From Candidatus Binatia bacterium (lineage in GTDB: Bacteria; Desulfobacterota; Binatia; HRBIN30), in NCBI GenBank assembly GCA_026004215.1, contig BPIR01000001.1, forward strand, positions 1-64,000: DNA of 64,000 bases. Direction: 5' to 3'. How positions within the stretch are numbered: the first letter of the stretch is position 1; each line of letters starts with the position of its first letter. This document shows positions 29,591-38,375 of this stretch, one piece after another. A program made the translations under genes and the position numbers. The notes below the pieces were generated by a model. It was not told where the DNA came from. It saw only the letters and a program-made list of their open reading frames with translations, and ran no database searches.

Positions 29591-30715
29591 ATGATCTCGA
29601 CCGAGACACAGGGGTTGCTGGGGCTGGCATTGGTTCTGGCCTTTTTCAACGGAGGCAACGACGTGTCTCGTGCTGTCGCGGCCTTGGTGGCAGAGGGGAG
29701 TGCGAGTGTACGGACGGCGACGTTGTGGGGGGCTGTGTGGACGTTCGTTGGGGCGCTCGTCGCAGCGCTTCTGGGCGGCGAATTGGTGCGCACACTGGCG
29801 CAGAGCCTCAGCGCTGCCGGCCAGTCGCCATCATTTTCGGTTGCGGCCAGCGTCATTCTAGGGGCGAGTGTTGTGGTCGGTTGGGCCACTCTCAGGGGGC
29901 TTCCGGTGTCGACGACGCATGCAGTCGTTGGTTCGATCGCCGGAGTCGGCATTACGGCTTACGGAGCCTCGAATGTCCAATGGCTCCTGCTGGGATCGAA
30001 GATTTTGCTCCCATTACTGGCGAGCCCTTTGTTGGCGTTCTTGCTCGTTAGTCTCGTGCTGCGATTTCGAGGGGTGTTGGGGCGAGACGAAGTGGTCGAA
30101 GCAGACTGTCTGTGTCTGGGCGTCGAGCCTGCGGTCGTGGGAGTCTCGCAGAATTCCGCGGCCTTCGTGCTGGAGCCCTCGCAGATCAGGGTGTGGACTG
30201 CCCGAGAACATGCCTGCGCTCAGGATGACAGAGCCGCACTCCGAATGACCCGGAGCCAAGTGCACTGGCTGACCAGTGCCGTGGTGAGTTTTGCCCGCGC
30301 GGTGAACGACGCTCCAAAAATTTTCGCTCTGGCGGTGGGGCTTGTGGCTCTGGAGGGGGCGCCTCGAGGCGGGCCTCCTTTGGTCGGCTTCTGGGGCGTT
30401 GCCGCTGCCATGATGCTTGGCAGTATCGTGGCTGGCTGGCGAGTGACACGAGTGTTGGGGAAGGAACTCACTCCCTTGCGGGTGGGTGAAGGATTGGTCG
30501 CAAACCTGGTTACGGCGGTACTCGTCATCGTGGGTACGAAGCTTGGCCTGCCTCTGTCCACAACCCACGTGTCGGTCGGAGCCATCGGAGGGGTGGGAAT
30601 GCTGCGGGGTTCCGTGGACTGGACCGTCGTGCGGCGCATGGCGGCGGCCTGGGTTGTAACCGTACCGGCCTCGGCGGCCTGTGCCAGCGGCGTTTTTCTC
30701 GCTTTCCGACTCTGA
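29591..30715 (+). CDS. Inorganic phosphate transporter, Pit family
   Basis: This 374-residue inner-membrane protein carries the duplicated PiT signature: FFNGGNDVSRAVAALV and SFARAVNDAPKIFALAVG, plus the GLPVSTTHAVVGS and GLPLSTTHVSVGA motifs. It moves phosphate, and possibly arsenate, with H+ or Na+. ATG 29591 is chosen because it begins just before the first membrane helix; upstream in-frame codons overlap arsS. The cytoplasmic loop between the halves contains a stretch (EHACAQDDRAALRMT) that looks like a translated repeat element rather than transporter sequence. Its position in the arsenosugar operon suggests a role in phosphate/arsenate balance. Confidence 0.88.
   Translation: MISTETQGLLGLALVLAFFNGGNDVSRAVAALVAEGSASVRTATLWGAVWTFVGALVAALLGGELVRTLAQSLSAAGQSPSFSVAASVILGASVVVGWATLRGLPVSTTHAVVGSIAGVGITAYGASNVQWLLLGSKILLPLLASPLLAFLLVSLVLRFRGVLGRDEVVEADCLCLGVEPAVVGVSQNSAAFVLEPSQIRVWTAREHACAQDDRAALRMTRSQVHWLTSAVVSFARAVNDAPKIFALAVGLVALEGAPRGGPPLVGFWGVAAAMMLGSIVAGWRVTRVLGKELTPLRVGEGLVANLVTAVLVIVGTKLGLPLSTTHVSVGAIGGVGMLRGSVDWTVVRRMAAAWVVTVPASAACASGVFLAFRL
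30211..30249. repeat. Degenerate repeat-like insert in the Pit transporter loop
   Basis: The stretch TGCCTGCGCTCAGGATGACA followed by CACTCCGAATGAC reads in frame as ACAQDDRAALRMT. AQDD...ALRMT translations are typical of a widespread short repeat (TGTCATCCTGAGCGCAG family) in environmental bacterial genomes. That statement is from memory. It sits in the variable central loop, where an in-frame insertion would be tolerated. Confidence 0.45.
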
Positions 30716-30814
30716 GAAGCCGAGCGGCGGAGCGGAAGTCGGACCGAAAGAGGGCTGGAATCCCCGGCGCGAGCAATCTCAAAAGCCGCGTCACCTCGCG
30801 GTTCTGGAGGTAGG

Positions 30815-32389
30815 ATGATGCAGATGAAGCGACTGTTCGGAGCCGGGACAAACCGTGAAAACGGCTCCCCGGGGACAGAATTATCGCCCCCATGGATGCT
30901 GCCGGACGACGCGCACAATCGCGAACTCGTCGCCAACGTGCACCCGCCGGCTTGGGTCAACCCAACGCCAACGGGCCGGTACAACTTGGTCGTACTGGGC
31001 GCAGGCACAGCAGGGCTGGTGAGTGCCGTGGGCGCGGCCTCTTTGGGGGCCAAGGTCGCGATCGTGGAGCGCCAATTGCTCGGGGGAGACTGTTTGAACT
31101 TTGGCTGTGTTCCTTCCAAAGGCGTGCTCCGCGCGGCACGGGCAGTGTACCAGATGCGGCATGTACAGGACTTCGGCATCCGAGCCACGTTCGAGTTCGA
31201 CTTTGCGGGGGCGATGGAGCGGATGCGCCGGTTGCGGGCGACGATCTCGCACAACGATTCTGCCCGCCGGCTGCGTTCGTTAGGGGTAGACGTTTACTTC
31301 GGGCACGCGCAGTTCGTAGGCCCGGACGAGCTCGAGGTGGACGGCCGGCGCCTGCGGTTTGCGCGTGCGATCATAGCCACCGGGGCTCGGGCGGCGAGCC
31401 TTCCCGTGCCGGGCCTAGAAGAAGCCGGTTACCTGACCAACGAGACGGTGTTTTCCCTCACGAAGCTGCCGCGGCGGCTCGTGGTGATTGGCGCGGGCCC
31501 GATTGGATGCGAGCTTTCGCAGGCCTTCCGCCGCTTTGGCAGCGAGGTCACCATCGTGAGCCTCGACCCGCGCCTCCTGCCGCGCGCCGATCCTGACGCC
31601 GCCGCGATCCTGAGCGAGCAGTTCGACCGGGAAGGAATTGTCACCGTCTTGGGCGCCCACCTCCGCAAGGTAGAGAAGCGTGGTTCCGAAAAAGTAGTGA
31701 CCGCGGAGCGAGACGGAGGGATCGTGCAAGTTGCTGCGGACGAGATCCTTGTAGCCGTCGGCCGCCAGCCAAACACGGATGGCTTGAGGCTCGAAGCTGC
31801 GGGGGTCGTGTTCGATCGGACAGGGATTAAAGTCAACGACCGGCTACAAACAACCAACCCCAAGATCTACGCCGCCGGGGACATATGCTCCGCGTACAAA
31901 TTCACTCACGCTGCCGATGCCATGGCGCGGATTGCGCTGCAAAACGCCCTCTTTTTCGGCCGTAAAAAAGCGAGCGCCTTGGTGATTCCTTGGTGCACGT
32001 ACACGGATCCGGAGGTCGCTCACGTCGGGCTGACGGAAGACGAAGCCCGCGCGCGGGGCTTCGATGTGACCACGCTTACAGTGCCACTTCGAGAGGTGGA
32101 CCGTGCCATTCTCGATGGCGAAGACAATGGCTTTGCTCGCCTTCACGTAGAACGGCGCAGCGGTCGAATTCTCGGGGCAACGATGGTCGCCGCGCACGCT
32201 GGGGAAATGATTGGTGAATTATCCTTGGCGCTCACCGCAGGATTGAATATTTCTACTTTAGGGCAGACGATTCACCCTTATCCCACACAAGCCGAAGCCT
32301 GGAAAAAAGCCGCGGACGCTTACAACCGACTGCGGTTGACCCCTCGCGTGCGAGCGTTTTTCGAGTGGTTTCTTTCGTGGAGGAGGTGA
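30815..32389 (+). CDS. Mercuric-reductase-like flavoprotein disulfide oxidoreductase
   Basis: The protein is 524 residues. FAD-binding VVLGAGTAGLVSAVGAAS, redox active site GGDCLNFGCVPSKG (CxxxxC), NAD(P)H fold VVIGAGPIGCELSQAF and the dimer-domain TIHPYPTQAEAWKKAAD define a class I pyridine nucleotide-disulfide oxidoreductase. There is no N-terminal metal-binding NmerA domain and no C-terminal CC pair, so it is not a typical MerA. Such genes are common in arsenosugar clusters and may handle an arsenic or thiol intermediate. A strong ribosome site (GGAGGTAGG) precedes ATG 30815. It is distinct from the true merA at 46076. Confidence 0.85.
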   Translation: MMQMKRLFGAGTNRENGSPGTELSPPWMLPDDAHNRELVANVHPPAWVNPTPTGRYNLVVLGAGTAGLVSAVGAASLGAKVAIVERQLLGGDCLNFGCVPSKGVLRAARAVYQMRHVQDFGIRATFEFDFAGAMERMRRLRATISHNDSARRLRSLGVDVYFGHAQFVGPDELEVDGRRLRFARAIIATGARAASLPVPGLEEAGYLTNETVFSLTKLPRRLVVIGAGPIGCELSQAFRRFGSEVTIVSLDPRLLPRADPDAAAILSEQFDREGIVTVLGAHLRKVEKRGSEKVVTAERDGGIVQVAADEILVAVGRQPNTDGLRLEAAGVVFDRTGIKVNDRLQTTNPKIYAAGDICSAYKFTHAADAMARIALQNALFFGRKKASALVIPWCTYTDPEVAHVGLTEDEARARGFDVTTLTVPLREVDRAILDGEDNGFARLHVERRSGRILGATMVAAHAGEMIGELSLALTAGLNISTLGQTIHPYPTQAEAWKKAADAYNRLRLTPRVRAFFEWFLSWRR

Positions 32390-32392
32390 GCC

Positions 32393-33064
32393 GTGGCCCA
32401 GGACACGGTGGTTTGCGTGTTTGCCAAGCCGCCACTCCCCGGCAAAGTCAAAACCCGTCTCGCCCGGGCGATCGGCGAGGAAGGAGCGGCGCGACTCGCC
32501 CGCGCTTTTCTGGCCGACGTGTGGGCTTTGGTGTCGCGTCTCGGCTGGGCGAGAAGCGTGCTGGCTTCGACAAGCACCAATGTAGAGGAGTTTGGGCTGG
32601 GGGAGAACATCGAGGTGTGGCGGCAAGGGGAGGGGGATCTCGGGGCACGCATCGAACGGATCGTGCGGCGAGGGCTGGGCGCGGCGGACCGCGTGCTGGC
32701 AATCGGCGCGGATTCTCCGGGTCTACCCGAAGCGATTTTGAACCAGGCACGGGCGATGCTTGGGTCGCATGATGCAGTCATTGGTCCGGCACGGGATGGC
32801 GGTTTTTACTTGCTCGGCCTGCGCCATTGCCCGAAGGGTTTGCTCGCCAATATCCGGTGGAGCGCGGCCACAACGGGTGCTTTGGTTGCGGCACGCTTGC
32901 ACCAGTACGGGATGCAGCTCGGAGTCCTGCCGCCTTGGTTCGATGTAGACGAAGTCGGGGACTTGGTGCTGTTGCGCCGCAGGATTCAGGTCGGTGCGAT
33001 TCGGGCGCCGGCAACCAAGCGCGCGCTCGAGTCGCTCGCGCTGGAAGGCATACTGTGCGCGTAG
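32393..33064 (+). CDS. Arsenosugar-type glycosyltransferase, TIGR04282 family
   Basis: The protein is 223 residues with a GTG start three bases after the previous stop and GGAGGTGA upstream. The N-terminus VVCVFAKPPLPGKVKTRL and the core IGADSPGLP, GPARDGGFYLLGLR and the W-containing IRWSAATT match the TIGR04282 family, a nucleotidyl/glycosyl-transferase fold (DUF2064). In arsenosugar clusters this family is thought to build or attach the sugar part. It overlaps the next gene by ten bases. Confidence 0.88.
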   Translation: MAQDTVVCVFAKPPLPGKVKTRLARAIGEEGAARLARAFLADVWALVSRLGWARSVLASTSTNVEEFGLGENIEVWRQGEGDLGARIERIVRRGLGAADRVLAIGADSPGLPEAILNQARAMLGSHDAVIGPARDGGFYLLGLRHCPKGLLANIRWSAATTGALVAARLHQYGMQLGVLPPWFDVDEVGDLVLLRRRIQVGAIRAPATKRALESLALEGILCA

Positions 33065-33753
33065 ACGTCATCATTCCGGCTTTGAACGAGGCAGAAAGCA
33101 TCGGACCCGTGGTGCGCTGCATTCCACGGCCGCCGGTGAGATCGGTCATTGTGGTGGACAACGGGAGCACAGATGGCACGGCGGAGCGTGCCCAGCAGGC
33201 AGGCGCTTTAGTAGTGCGCGAGCCGCGCCGAGGCTACGGTCGTGCCTGCCTGGCTGGAATCGCAGCGCTGCCCACGGACACGGACGTCGTCGTTTTCCTC
33301 GATGGGGACGGGAGTGACGACCCGGCGTGCCTCTCGCGCTTGCTCGATCCGATTATCCGTAACCAAGCCGACCTAGTGGTGGGCTCGCGTTTGCTCGGGA
33401 GAACCGAGCCCGGGGCGTTGACACGAGTCCAAAAGACGGGGAACCAGTTGGCCGCGCTGTGGCTGCGCCGGCGCTTCGGCATAGGGGTAACGGATTTGGG
33501 CCCGTTTCGGGCGATTCGACGGCCGGCTTTGCAAGCTTTGCGGATGCGGGACCGAGGGTACGGTTGGACCGTAGAAATGCAGATCAAAGCCGCGCGTCGA
33601 GGCTTGCGGTACCAGGAAGTTCCCGTCCCTTACCGGCCGAGGAGAAGCGGGAAGTCGAAGGTGAGCGGAACGTTTTGCGGCTCCTTCGGCGCGGCATTCA
33701 AGATTATCGCTTACCTTGCGTGGTACGACTGGATGCGAGGAATCGCGCGATGA
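33055..33753 (+). CDS. Family 2 glycosyltransferase (polyprenol-sugar synthase-like)
   Basis: The protein is 232 residues with GTG start 33055. GT2 motifs are VDVIIPALNEAESIGPVV, VVDNGSTDGTAE, and VVFLDGDGSDDPACL (DxD-like metal site). The C-terminal GYGWTVEMQIKAARRGLRYQEVPV is typical of enzymes that glycosylate a lipid phosphate. No membrane helices are evident except weak hydrophobicity at the end. The stop overlaps the start of the fusion glycosyltransferase (ATGA), so the pair may act in sequence. Confidence 0.85.
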   Translation: MRVDVIIPALNEAESIGPVVRCIPRPPVRSVIVVDNGSTDGTAERAQQAGALVVREPRRGYGRACLAGIAALPTDTDVVVFLDGDGSDDPACLSRLLDPIIRNQADLVVGSRLLGRTEPGALTRVQKTGNQLAALWLRRRFGIGVTDLGPFRAIRRPALQALRMRDRGYGWTVEMQIKAARRGLRYQEVPVPYRPRRSGKSKVSGTFCGSFGAAFKIIAYLAWYDWMRGIAR

Positions 33754-35741
33754 ATGTGCGCGTGCTGGCGTACCGAGCGGCATGTGGCTTATTTGTTTGC
33801 GCGGCCGCGGGCGCTTATGCGGTTGCCAATGCGCCGCTCGGAAAGCAGGCGGCCGTAGGGATCGGGCTCCACTTCATGCTGACGGCGCTGATGTTGGTGG
33901 CGTGGGCCGCGGGGCGCAGCCGCGAAGCTGACGACGCACGCTGGGCGTTGTTTGCCGGTGTGCTGGCTCGCCTGCTGGTCGCGCCGCTGGCGGTCGCGGG
34001 CAATGCCGACGTGCAGCGGTACTTGTGGGACGGAGCAGTTCTGGCCGCGGGCTTGGATCCCTATCGAGTAGCCCCGGCACAAGCCGAGCTCGCGAGCCTG
34101 CGTGCGGCATGGCCTGTGTTCCCGCCGCATGCGAGTTATCCGACCCTGTATCCGCCGGGCGCAGTCGTGCTGTTTGCGTTGGCCGCCGGCTTCGGTCCCC
34201 GGTGGGCGCCGTGGGTGTGGAAGGCCCTGATCGCGAGCGCTTCGCTGGGCATCTTGTGGTTCGGGGCGAGGACTTTACAGGCGGCTGGGCGTTCCCGCCA
34301 CCTGCCCTTGCTGGCGCTGTCGCCGCTGCTCGTCCTGGAAACGGCATTCGGGGCTCACCTCGACATGGTGAGCGCATTTGCCTTGTCGGTCGCACTCTAC
34401 CTCGCGGTACGAGGAAAAGCTCTCGGATCGGGTATCGCGCTCGGGTTGGGCGCGCTGGTCAAGCTTTTGCCCATCCTAGCCGTCGTTGCTTTCGCGCCGC
34501 GATTTGCTCGCTCCGGGGTGCGCCGTTTGGTTGCCGCCAGCGGGAGCGTGGTGGCGATAGGCTACCTGCTCGCGTTTCTTTTTCGGTTGCGGCCGTGGGG
34601 CAGTTTGGGTGTGTTTTTTGAGCGGTGGCGTTTTGGTTCGCCCCTGTTTGCCGCAGTTTCCGCAACGTGGGGTGAAGCGGGAGGCTCGGTGGCGGCGTTA
34701 CTCGTGGGCGGCGTTGTTTTGTGCGTGGCCGTTGTCCGAGCGCGGTGGGACTGGAAAGAAGCAGTGCCGCTCGTGTTGGCCGCGCCATTGCTGGCGAGTC
34801 CGGTAGTGTTTCGGTGGTACCTGGTGCCACTCGTGCCTGCGATGGCTCTGGCCCCCCAGGCATGGGTTCTGGCATGGATCACGGCGCTGCCTTTGGCAGA
34901 CGAGGCGATGGACCGAGCCCACCTTACCGGGCTGTGGGAGCCGGCGTCGTGGCCACTTTGGGCCATTGCTGTTGCGTGGTGCATTGGCCTGACCGTGGAT
35001 GTTGCCCGCAGGCGGGGGCGGCGTAGCCCCCGGCTGGAAGTTGCGGGCAGGCGCCCTCGAGTGAGTGTGATTGTGCCCGTGTACAACGAAGCGTCTCGAA
35101 TCGCCCAGCATCTGGAACTCCTGCGCGCCCAAGAGGAATTCCACCAGGTGATCGTGGTGGAAGGGGGGAGCACGGACGCTACACCGATGGTCCTGCAGGG
35201 AGTCGCGGGGGTGCAGCTAGTCGAAGCGCCGCGCGGACGAGCCGTGCAAATGAACGAGGGGGCGAAATACGCTACGGGAGACGTGCTCCTCTTCCTTCAT
35301 GCCGATGCACGCTTGCCCGCAGGCGCCACGAGTTGGATTGCGGAAGCACTATCGGAACCCGATGTTGTAGGTGGCGCGTTTCGGATTTGGACGGTCACGG
35401 AAGGCCGCCGTTCTTGGTTGGCGCCGCTGTTGCACATCGCCGACCTGCGCTCGCGCTACACGAGCTTGCCGTACGGCGATCAGGCGTTGTTTGTGCGCCC
35501 CGACGTGTTTCGGCAACTTGGCGGGTTTCCCGAGCTGCCCATTTTGGAGGATTTGGAGTTCAGCCGGCGCTTGCGCGAGGTGGGGCGCATTCGCATTGTG
35601 CCTGCATCCGTCATCGTATCCGGGCGGCGTTTTCTGGCCGGGCCTCTGTATTATGCCGTGCTCATGAAGCTCATCCCGCTACTGTACCGCCTGGGAATTT
35701 CGCCGCAGGCGCTGGCGCGCGTGTATGGCCACCCGAGATGA
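33750..35741 (+). CDS. Membrane mannosyltransferase-like (GT87/DUF2029) fused to TIGR04283-type GT2
   Basis: The protein is 663 residues. Residues 1-430 have about ten hydrophobic segments with YLWDGAVLAAGLDPYRVAPA near the first loop, a feature of polyprenol-phosphate-sugar-dependent membrane glycosyltransferases. Residues ~440-660 are a soluble GT2 domain with VSVIVPVYNEASRIAQHL, VVEGGSTDATP, LFLHADARLPAGA and SLPYGDQALFVRP, matching the TIGR04283 arsenosugar glycosyltransferase family. The two parts are usually separate genes, so this is a fusion. It starts at ATG 33750 overlapping the previous stop. Its last ~18 codons and the following DNA are duplicated at 44662. Confidence 0.85.
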   Translation: MNVRVLAYRAACGLFVCAAAGAYAVANAPLGKQAAVGIGLHFMLTALMLVAWAAGRSREADDARWALFAGVLARLLVAPLAVAGNADVQRYLWDGAVLAAGLDPYRVAPAQAELASLRAAWPVFPPHASYPTLYPPGAVVLFALAAGFGPRWAPWVWKALIASASLGILWFGARTLQAAGRSRHLPLLALSPLLVLETAFGAHLDMVSAFALSVALYLAVRGKALGSGIALGLGALVKLLPILAVVAFAPRFARSGVRRLVAASGSVVAIGYLLAFLFRLRPWGSLGVFFERWRFGSPLFAAVSATWGEAGGSVAALLVGGVVLCVAVVRARWDWKEAVPLVLAAPLLASPVVFRWYLVPLVPAMALAPQAWVLAWITALPLADEAMDRAHLTGLWEPASWPLWAIAVAWCIGLTVDVARRRGRRSPRLEVAGRRPRVSVIVPVYNEASRIAQHLELLRAQEEFHQVIVVEGGSTDATPMVLQGVAGVQLVEAPRGRAVQMNEGAKYATGDVLLFLHADARLPAGATSWIAEALSEPDVVGGAFRIWTVTEGRRSWLAPLLHIADLRSRYTSLPYGDQALFVRPDVFRQLGGFPELPILEDLEFSRRLREVGRIRIVPASVIVSGRRFLAGPLYYAVLMKLIPLLYRLGISPQALARVYGHPR

Positions 35742-35798
35742 CGGGCTCGCGCACGATCGGGAGTGGGCACCGCCCGCACGGAAAACGCTGCTCCGCCC

Positions 35799-35830
35799 TT
35801 GACCCTGTACCGAGGTACAGGGGCTATGTT
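35799..35830 (+). promoter_or_regulatory. Orphan copy of the MerR-type operator/promoter
   Basis: TTGACC (35799-35804) and TATGTT (35825-35830) are separated by 20 bases that contain most of the perfect palindrome CCCTGTACC-GA-GGTACAGGG (35803-35822). Long 19-20-bp spacers with a central dyad are the mark of promoters activated by MerR through DNA untwisting. This copy now faces a truncated merR and the inserted cassette region. Confidence 0.8.
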
Positions 35831-35838
35831 TGTAACCC

Positions 35839-35901
35839 ATGAAAAGCTCGAGCAACGCGACCACGCTGCGCAGGGGTGAAGTAGCGGTACAAGCCGGGGT
35901 G
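35839..35901 (+). pseudogene. merR 5' fragment
   Basis: ATG 35839 begins MKSSSNATTLRRGEVA, identical to the start of the functional merR, and similarity breaks off after QAGV at the end of the 215-bp repeat. The frame then runs into unrelated DNA and lacks the rest of the helix-turn-helix and all metal-binding cysteines, so it cannot make MerR. Confidence 0.9.
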
Positions 35902-37145
35902 GAGGTCACGTGCGAAACTCCCACGATGACGAGCAACTTCGCATTCGTGCCGTCCGGCACCGCCTTCGCGTACAACCCACCGGCCCAGGTGTGCACACCG
36001 ACTCGAACTCATCCAGCCGCTGGCTCTTCCAGTGCCCGAGCTCGAGCTGCCACGTCCCCCGAAGCCGCTCGATCGACGAGGTCGAAAGCGCAGGCCTTTT
36101 CCCAAAGGGCCGCACGACGTGCCAACTCGAAGTCCCCTTGGGCCGGCCCGTGAGGGGAAAGCCGTGGCAACGGCTCGGCGACCTCCTTCGTCCGGCGCCC
36201 GACTGGTACAAAATCCAGCTCTCGGACCTCTGCTCCAACCCACACACCGGCGGCCGCCCCACCTCGAGCGTCCCCAATATCTTCGCGACCCTGCGAACCT
36301 CCCGATGCCCGTCCCAGTAGCCCGCCGCCGCATCCACTACCGAACAGGCCGGTGATTTCCGCCTCGACCGGATCGTGCAGCCACCCCTGCAGCTCGCCCC
36401 TCGCCAGTTCCTCGGGCGCACCCTACTCCGGCTGCTTCTCCAACTCCATCCTTGACCTCCGACGCTCAGCTCTGCTTTGTCCGCTCTTCCCACTGCCCTT
36501 TTTTCTTGCCGGTGCGGTGCCCCGGCTCCGTTTGCTTATCCGGAAGTTCTGCAGTGAGTTTTCTCTGTTTCCACACCCTCTCACGCTACCTTCCCAGGTC
36601 GAGCCGGAAGCAGCAAACCGTTGCCATCCCATCGCTATGACGAGCCCGAGTGATCCCATCCAGTCCTGGTGCCCAGACCGTGTTGTCCGGCGCCACAAGG
36701 CCAAGCACGATCAGGGCAAAAAGCGGCTCACGACGGCCCGGAACGGGAGATCGCGTTGCGCAGGTAAGGGGCAGGCTCCCGCTCAATCCGACGCAGAGAC
36801 TTGAAGCACTCCTCGCGCGTGCACTGGGGCTTGTGAAGATGGCCCGTCGGAACCAAATGGGCCTCTCGGGCTCAAACGACTAGACGACCAAGCCTCTCGA
36901 ACTACGAGACGATGTAACCACATCTACCGGCGGCTATTGCGCCTCGCACCGGCGGATTCAACCGGCCCCGGCCAGACAATCCAGCGCGTGTTGGCACCTT
37001 CGACTCCGACCAAGGCACGGGCCGAGGCGGCAGGGGAACGGACCTTCTGCCTTCGGACAACCTGGCGTTCCGCGATTCCGCTTCCCCCGGGAGGATGATG
37101 AGTTCTTCCCTCTGAGCATCCATAGCCAGGCCGGCGGCGGCTACT
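35902..37145. other. 1.2-kb left part of the inserted region without a recognisable gene
   Basis: Several frames of 60-195 codons cross this stretch on both strands, but all are rich in Arg, Ser and Pro and none shows a family motif. I see no transposase DDE pattern, no integrase, no tRNA and no clear terminal inverted repeats. It may hold degraded genes whose frames are lost. Confidence 0.5.
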
Positions 37146-37513
37146 TTGGCACTGTTGGGCGGCGGATGGAACGGCTGTTTCTCGCAGGGGTGGTACGACG
37201 CCAGTGCTGCGATGACGCGTAGGCTCATCGAGATCGCGATCATTCAAGTATTCGAGACCGAGGGAAGCTGGGTCGGCATCAAAGATGCGGACCCCGACGA
37301 TTTCCAGCTTTCGGATCGGAGCAGCCGCACCCTGAACGAACGCACCTGGACTTTGTCGCGGAACCGCGGCGGTTTCTGCCCGCGCTTCGAGATGCAGGGA
37401 ACAACTCGGCTCACGGCCGGTACGATCGTGCCCGTCGAGAGGATCTCGAGGGACTCCGCGCTGGCTGTCGAGTCCTTATCGAAGAATTTCTCCGTCACTC
37501 TGGGCTGCTATGA
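37146..37513 (+). pseudogene. Frameshifted HEPN/DUF4145-like gene remnant
   Basis: The first frame gives GWYDASAAMTRRLIEIAIIQ, FQLSD and LNERTWTLSRN. The continuation RRFLPALRDAGNNSAHGRYD, then LIEEFLRHSGLL to the stop at 37513, is in another frame, entered near 37366 by a net one-base loss. Together they match a small helical domain (LSRN...GNxSAH) seen at the end of DUF4145/HEPN-like proteins. The 5' end is also missing or unrecognisable. It is thus a broken gene; the original function is unknown. Confidence 0.55.
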
Positions 37514-37661
37514 CGAAGTCGCGGCATAGCAAGGAAACGGAGCTGGCGAAGCGCGGCGCAACGGTGGCAATCGCCTCGCCCGCATTGCAGTGGTGCCGGG
37601 CTTCGCAGCTCGTTTCCAGCACGCTAGGCGTGCTATCTTTCCAATCAAAAGGAGCCAAGGG

Positions 37662-37901
37662 ATGAAAACGTGGAGAGAATGGATTGTGTCGAATCCCTCG
37701 GTGATGATGGGGAAACCGGTGATCGTTGGAACCCGCATCACGGTGGAACTCATTTTAGAAAAGCTGGCTGCCGGTGAGACGATAGATGATCTGCTTAAAG
37801 CCCATCCCCGGCTGACACGGGAAGCCATTCAAGCCGCACTCGCCTTTGCGGCCGAGGCCTTGCGAGCCGATGTGGTGTATCCCGTAGAGGGGCCGACGTG
37901 A
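37662..37901 (+). CDS. DUF433 protein, antitoxin-like
   Basis: The protein is 79 residues. GKPVIVGTRITVELILEKLAAG and DDLLKAHPRLTREAIQAALAFA form the DUF433 winged-helix-like domain, which is generally the antitoxin partner of DUF5615 PIN-like toxins. ATG 37662 follows AGGAGCCAAGGG. The stop overlaps the DUF5615 start (GTGA at 37898-37901), as usual for such pairs. The gene is intact while its partner is frameshifted. Confidence 0.9.
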   Translation: MKTWREWIVSNPSVMMGKPVIVGTRITVELILEKLAAGETIDDLLKAHPRLTREAIQAALAFAAEALRADVVYPVEGPT

Positions 37902-38279
37902 AGATTTTGGCTGATGAAGGTGTGGATCGCCCTGTGGTGGAACGGCTGCGCCAGGACGGCCACGAGGTACGGTATGTCGCCGAAATAGAGCCGGGGATTT
38001 CGGACGACAATATCCTGGATCTGGCGAATCGGGAGGGAGCCGTATTACTTACGGCGGACAAGGACTTTGGTGAGTTCGTAATTTCGTCAGGGACGGATGC
38101 CGCGAGGCATCATCCTCGTTCGATTGGCCGGTGTCTCTCCGAGCCGTAAAGCGGAAATAGTGGCATCCACGTTGGCCGCGCATGACGACGAGATGGAACA
38201 AGCCTTTACGGTGATCACTCCAGCAGCCGTTCGCATTCGACGCCGGGCAACGAAATCGGAACAGGAGGACACTGCCTAG
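37898..38279 (+). pseudogene. DUF5615 PIN-like toxin gene with a one-base frameshift
   Basis: The first 60 codons (ILADEGVDRPVVERLRQDGH, DDNILDLANREGAVLL, TADKDFGEFV) carry the expected acidic PIN-like residues. The continuation FRQGRMPRGIILVRLAGVS, then AFTVITPAAVRIRR, lies in the +1 frame. An extra A in GTAATTTCG near 38079 restores the family sequence if removed. As written, the product ends early with an unrelated tail. Loss of the toxin with retention of the antitoxin is a common decay route. Confidence 0.85.
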
Positions 38280-38375
38280 CACTAGGTACAGCCGGCCGGG
38301 TTCGCTGTGCTCCGACGGGCGGGTGCGTTGGGGGCAATGACCAGAACGACGAGTCTAAAAACAGCAGGAAATCGC

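Larger units (their letters stand above)
35687..35901. repeat. 215-bp direct repeat, left copy (arsenosugar end, mer operator, merR start)
   Basis: This segment matches 44662-44876 at a constant offset of 8975 bases with six mismatches that I could count and no indel. It includes the last codons of the glycosyltransferase, the downstream spacer, the MerR-type operator/promoter and the first 21 codons of merR. The two copies bracket the inserted cassette region, which shows that the arsenosugar and mer operons used to be contiguous. Confidence 0.95.

Noticed and set aside
35902..36500. Possible gene on either strand right of the merR fragment
   Set aside because: Three overlapping frames of similar length show no family motif and none has a good start with a ribosome site.
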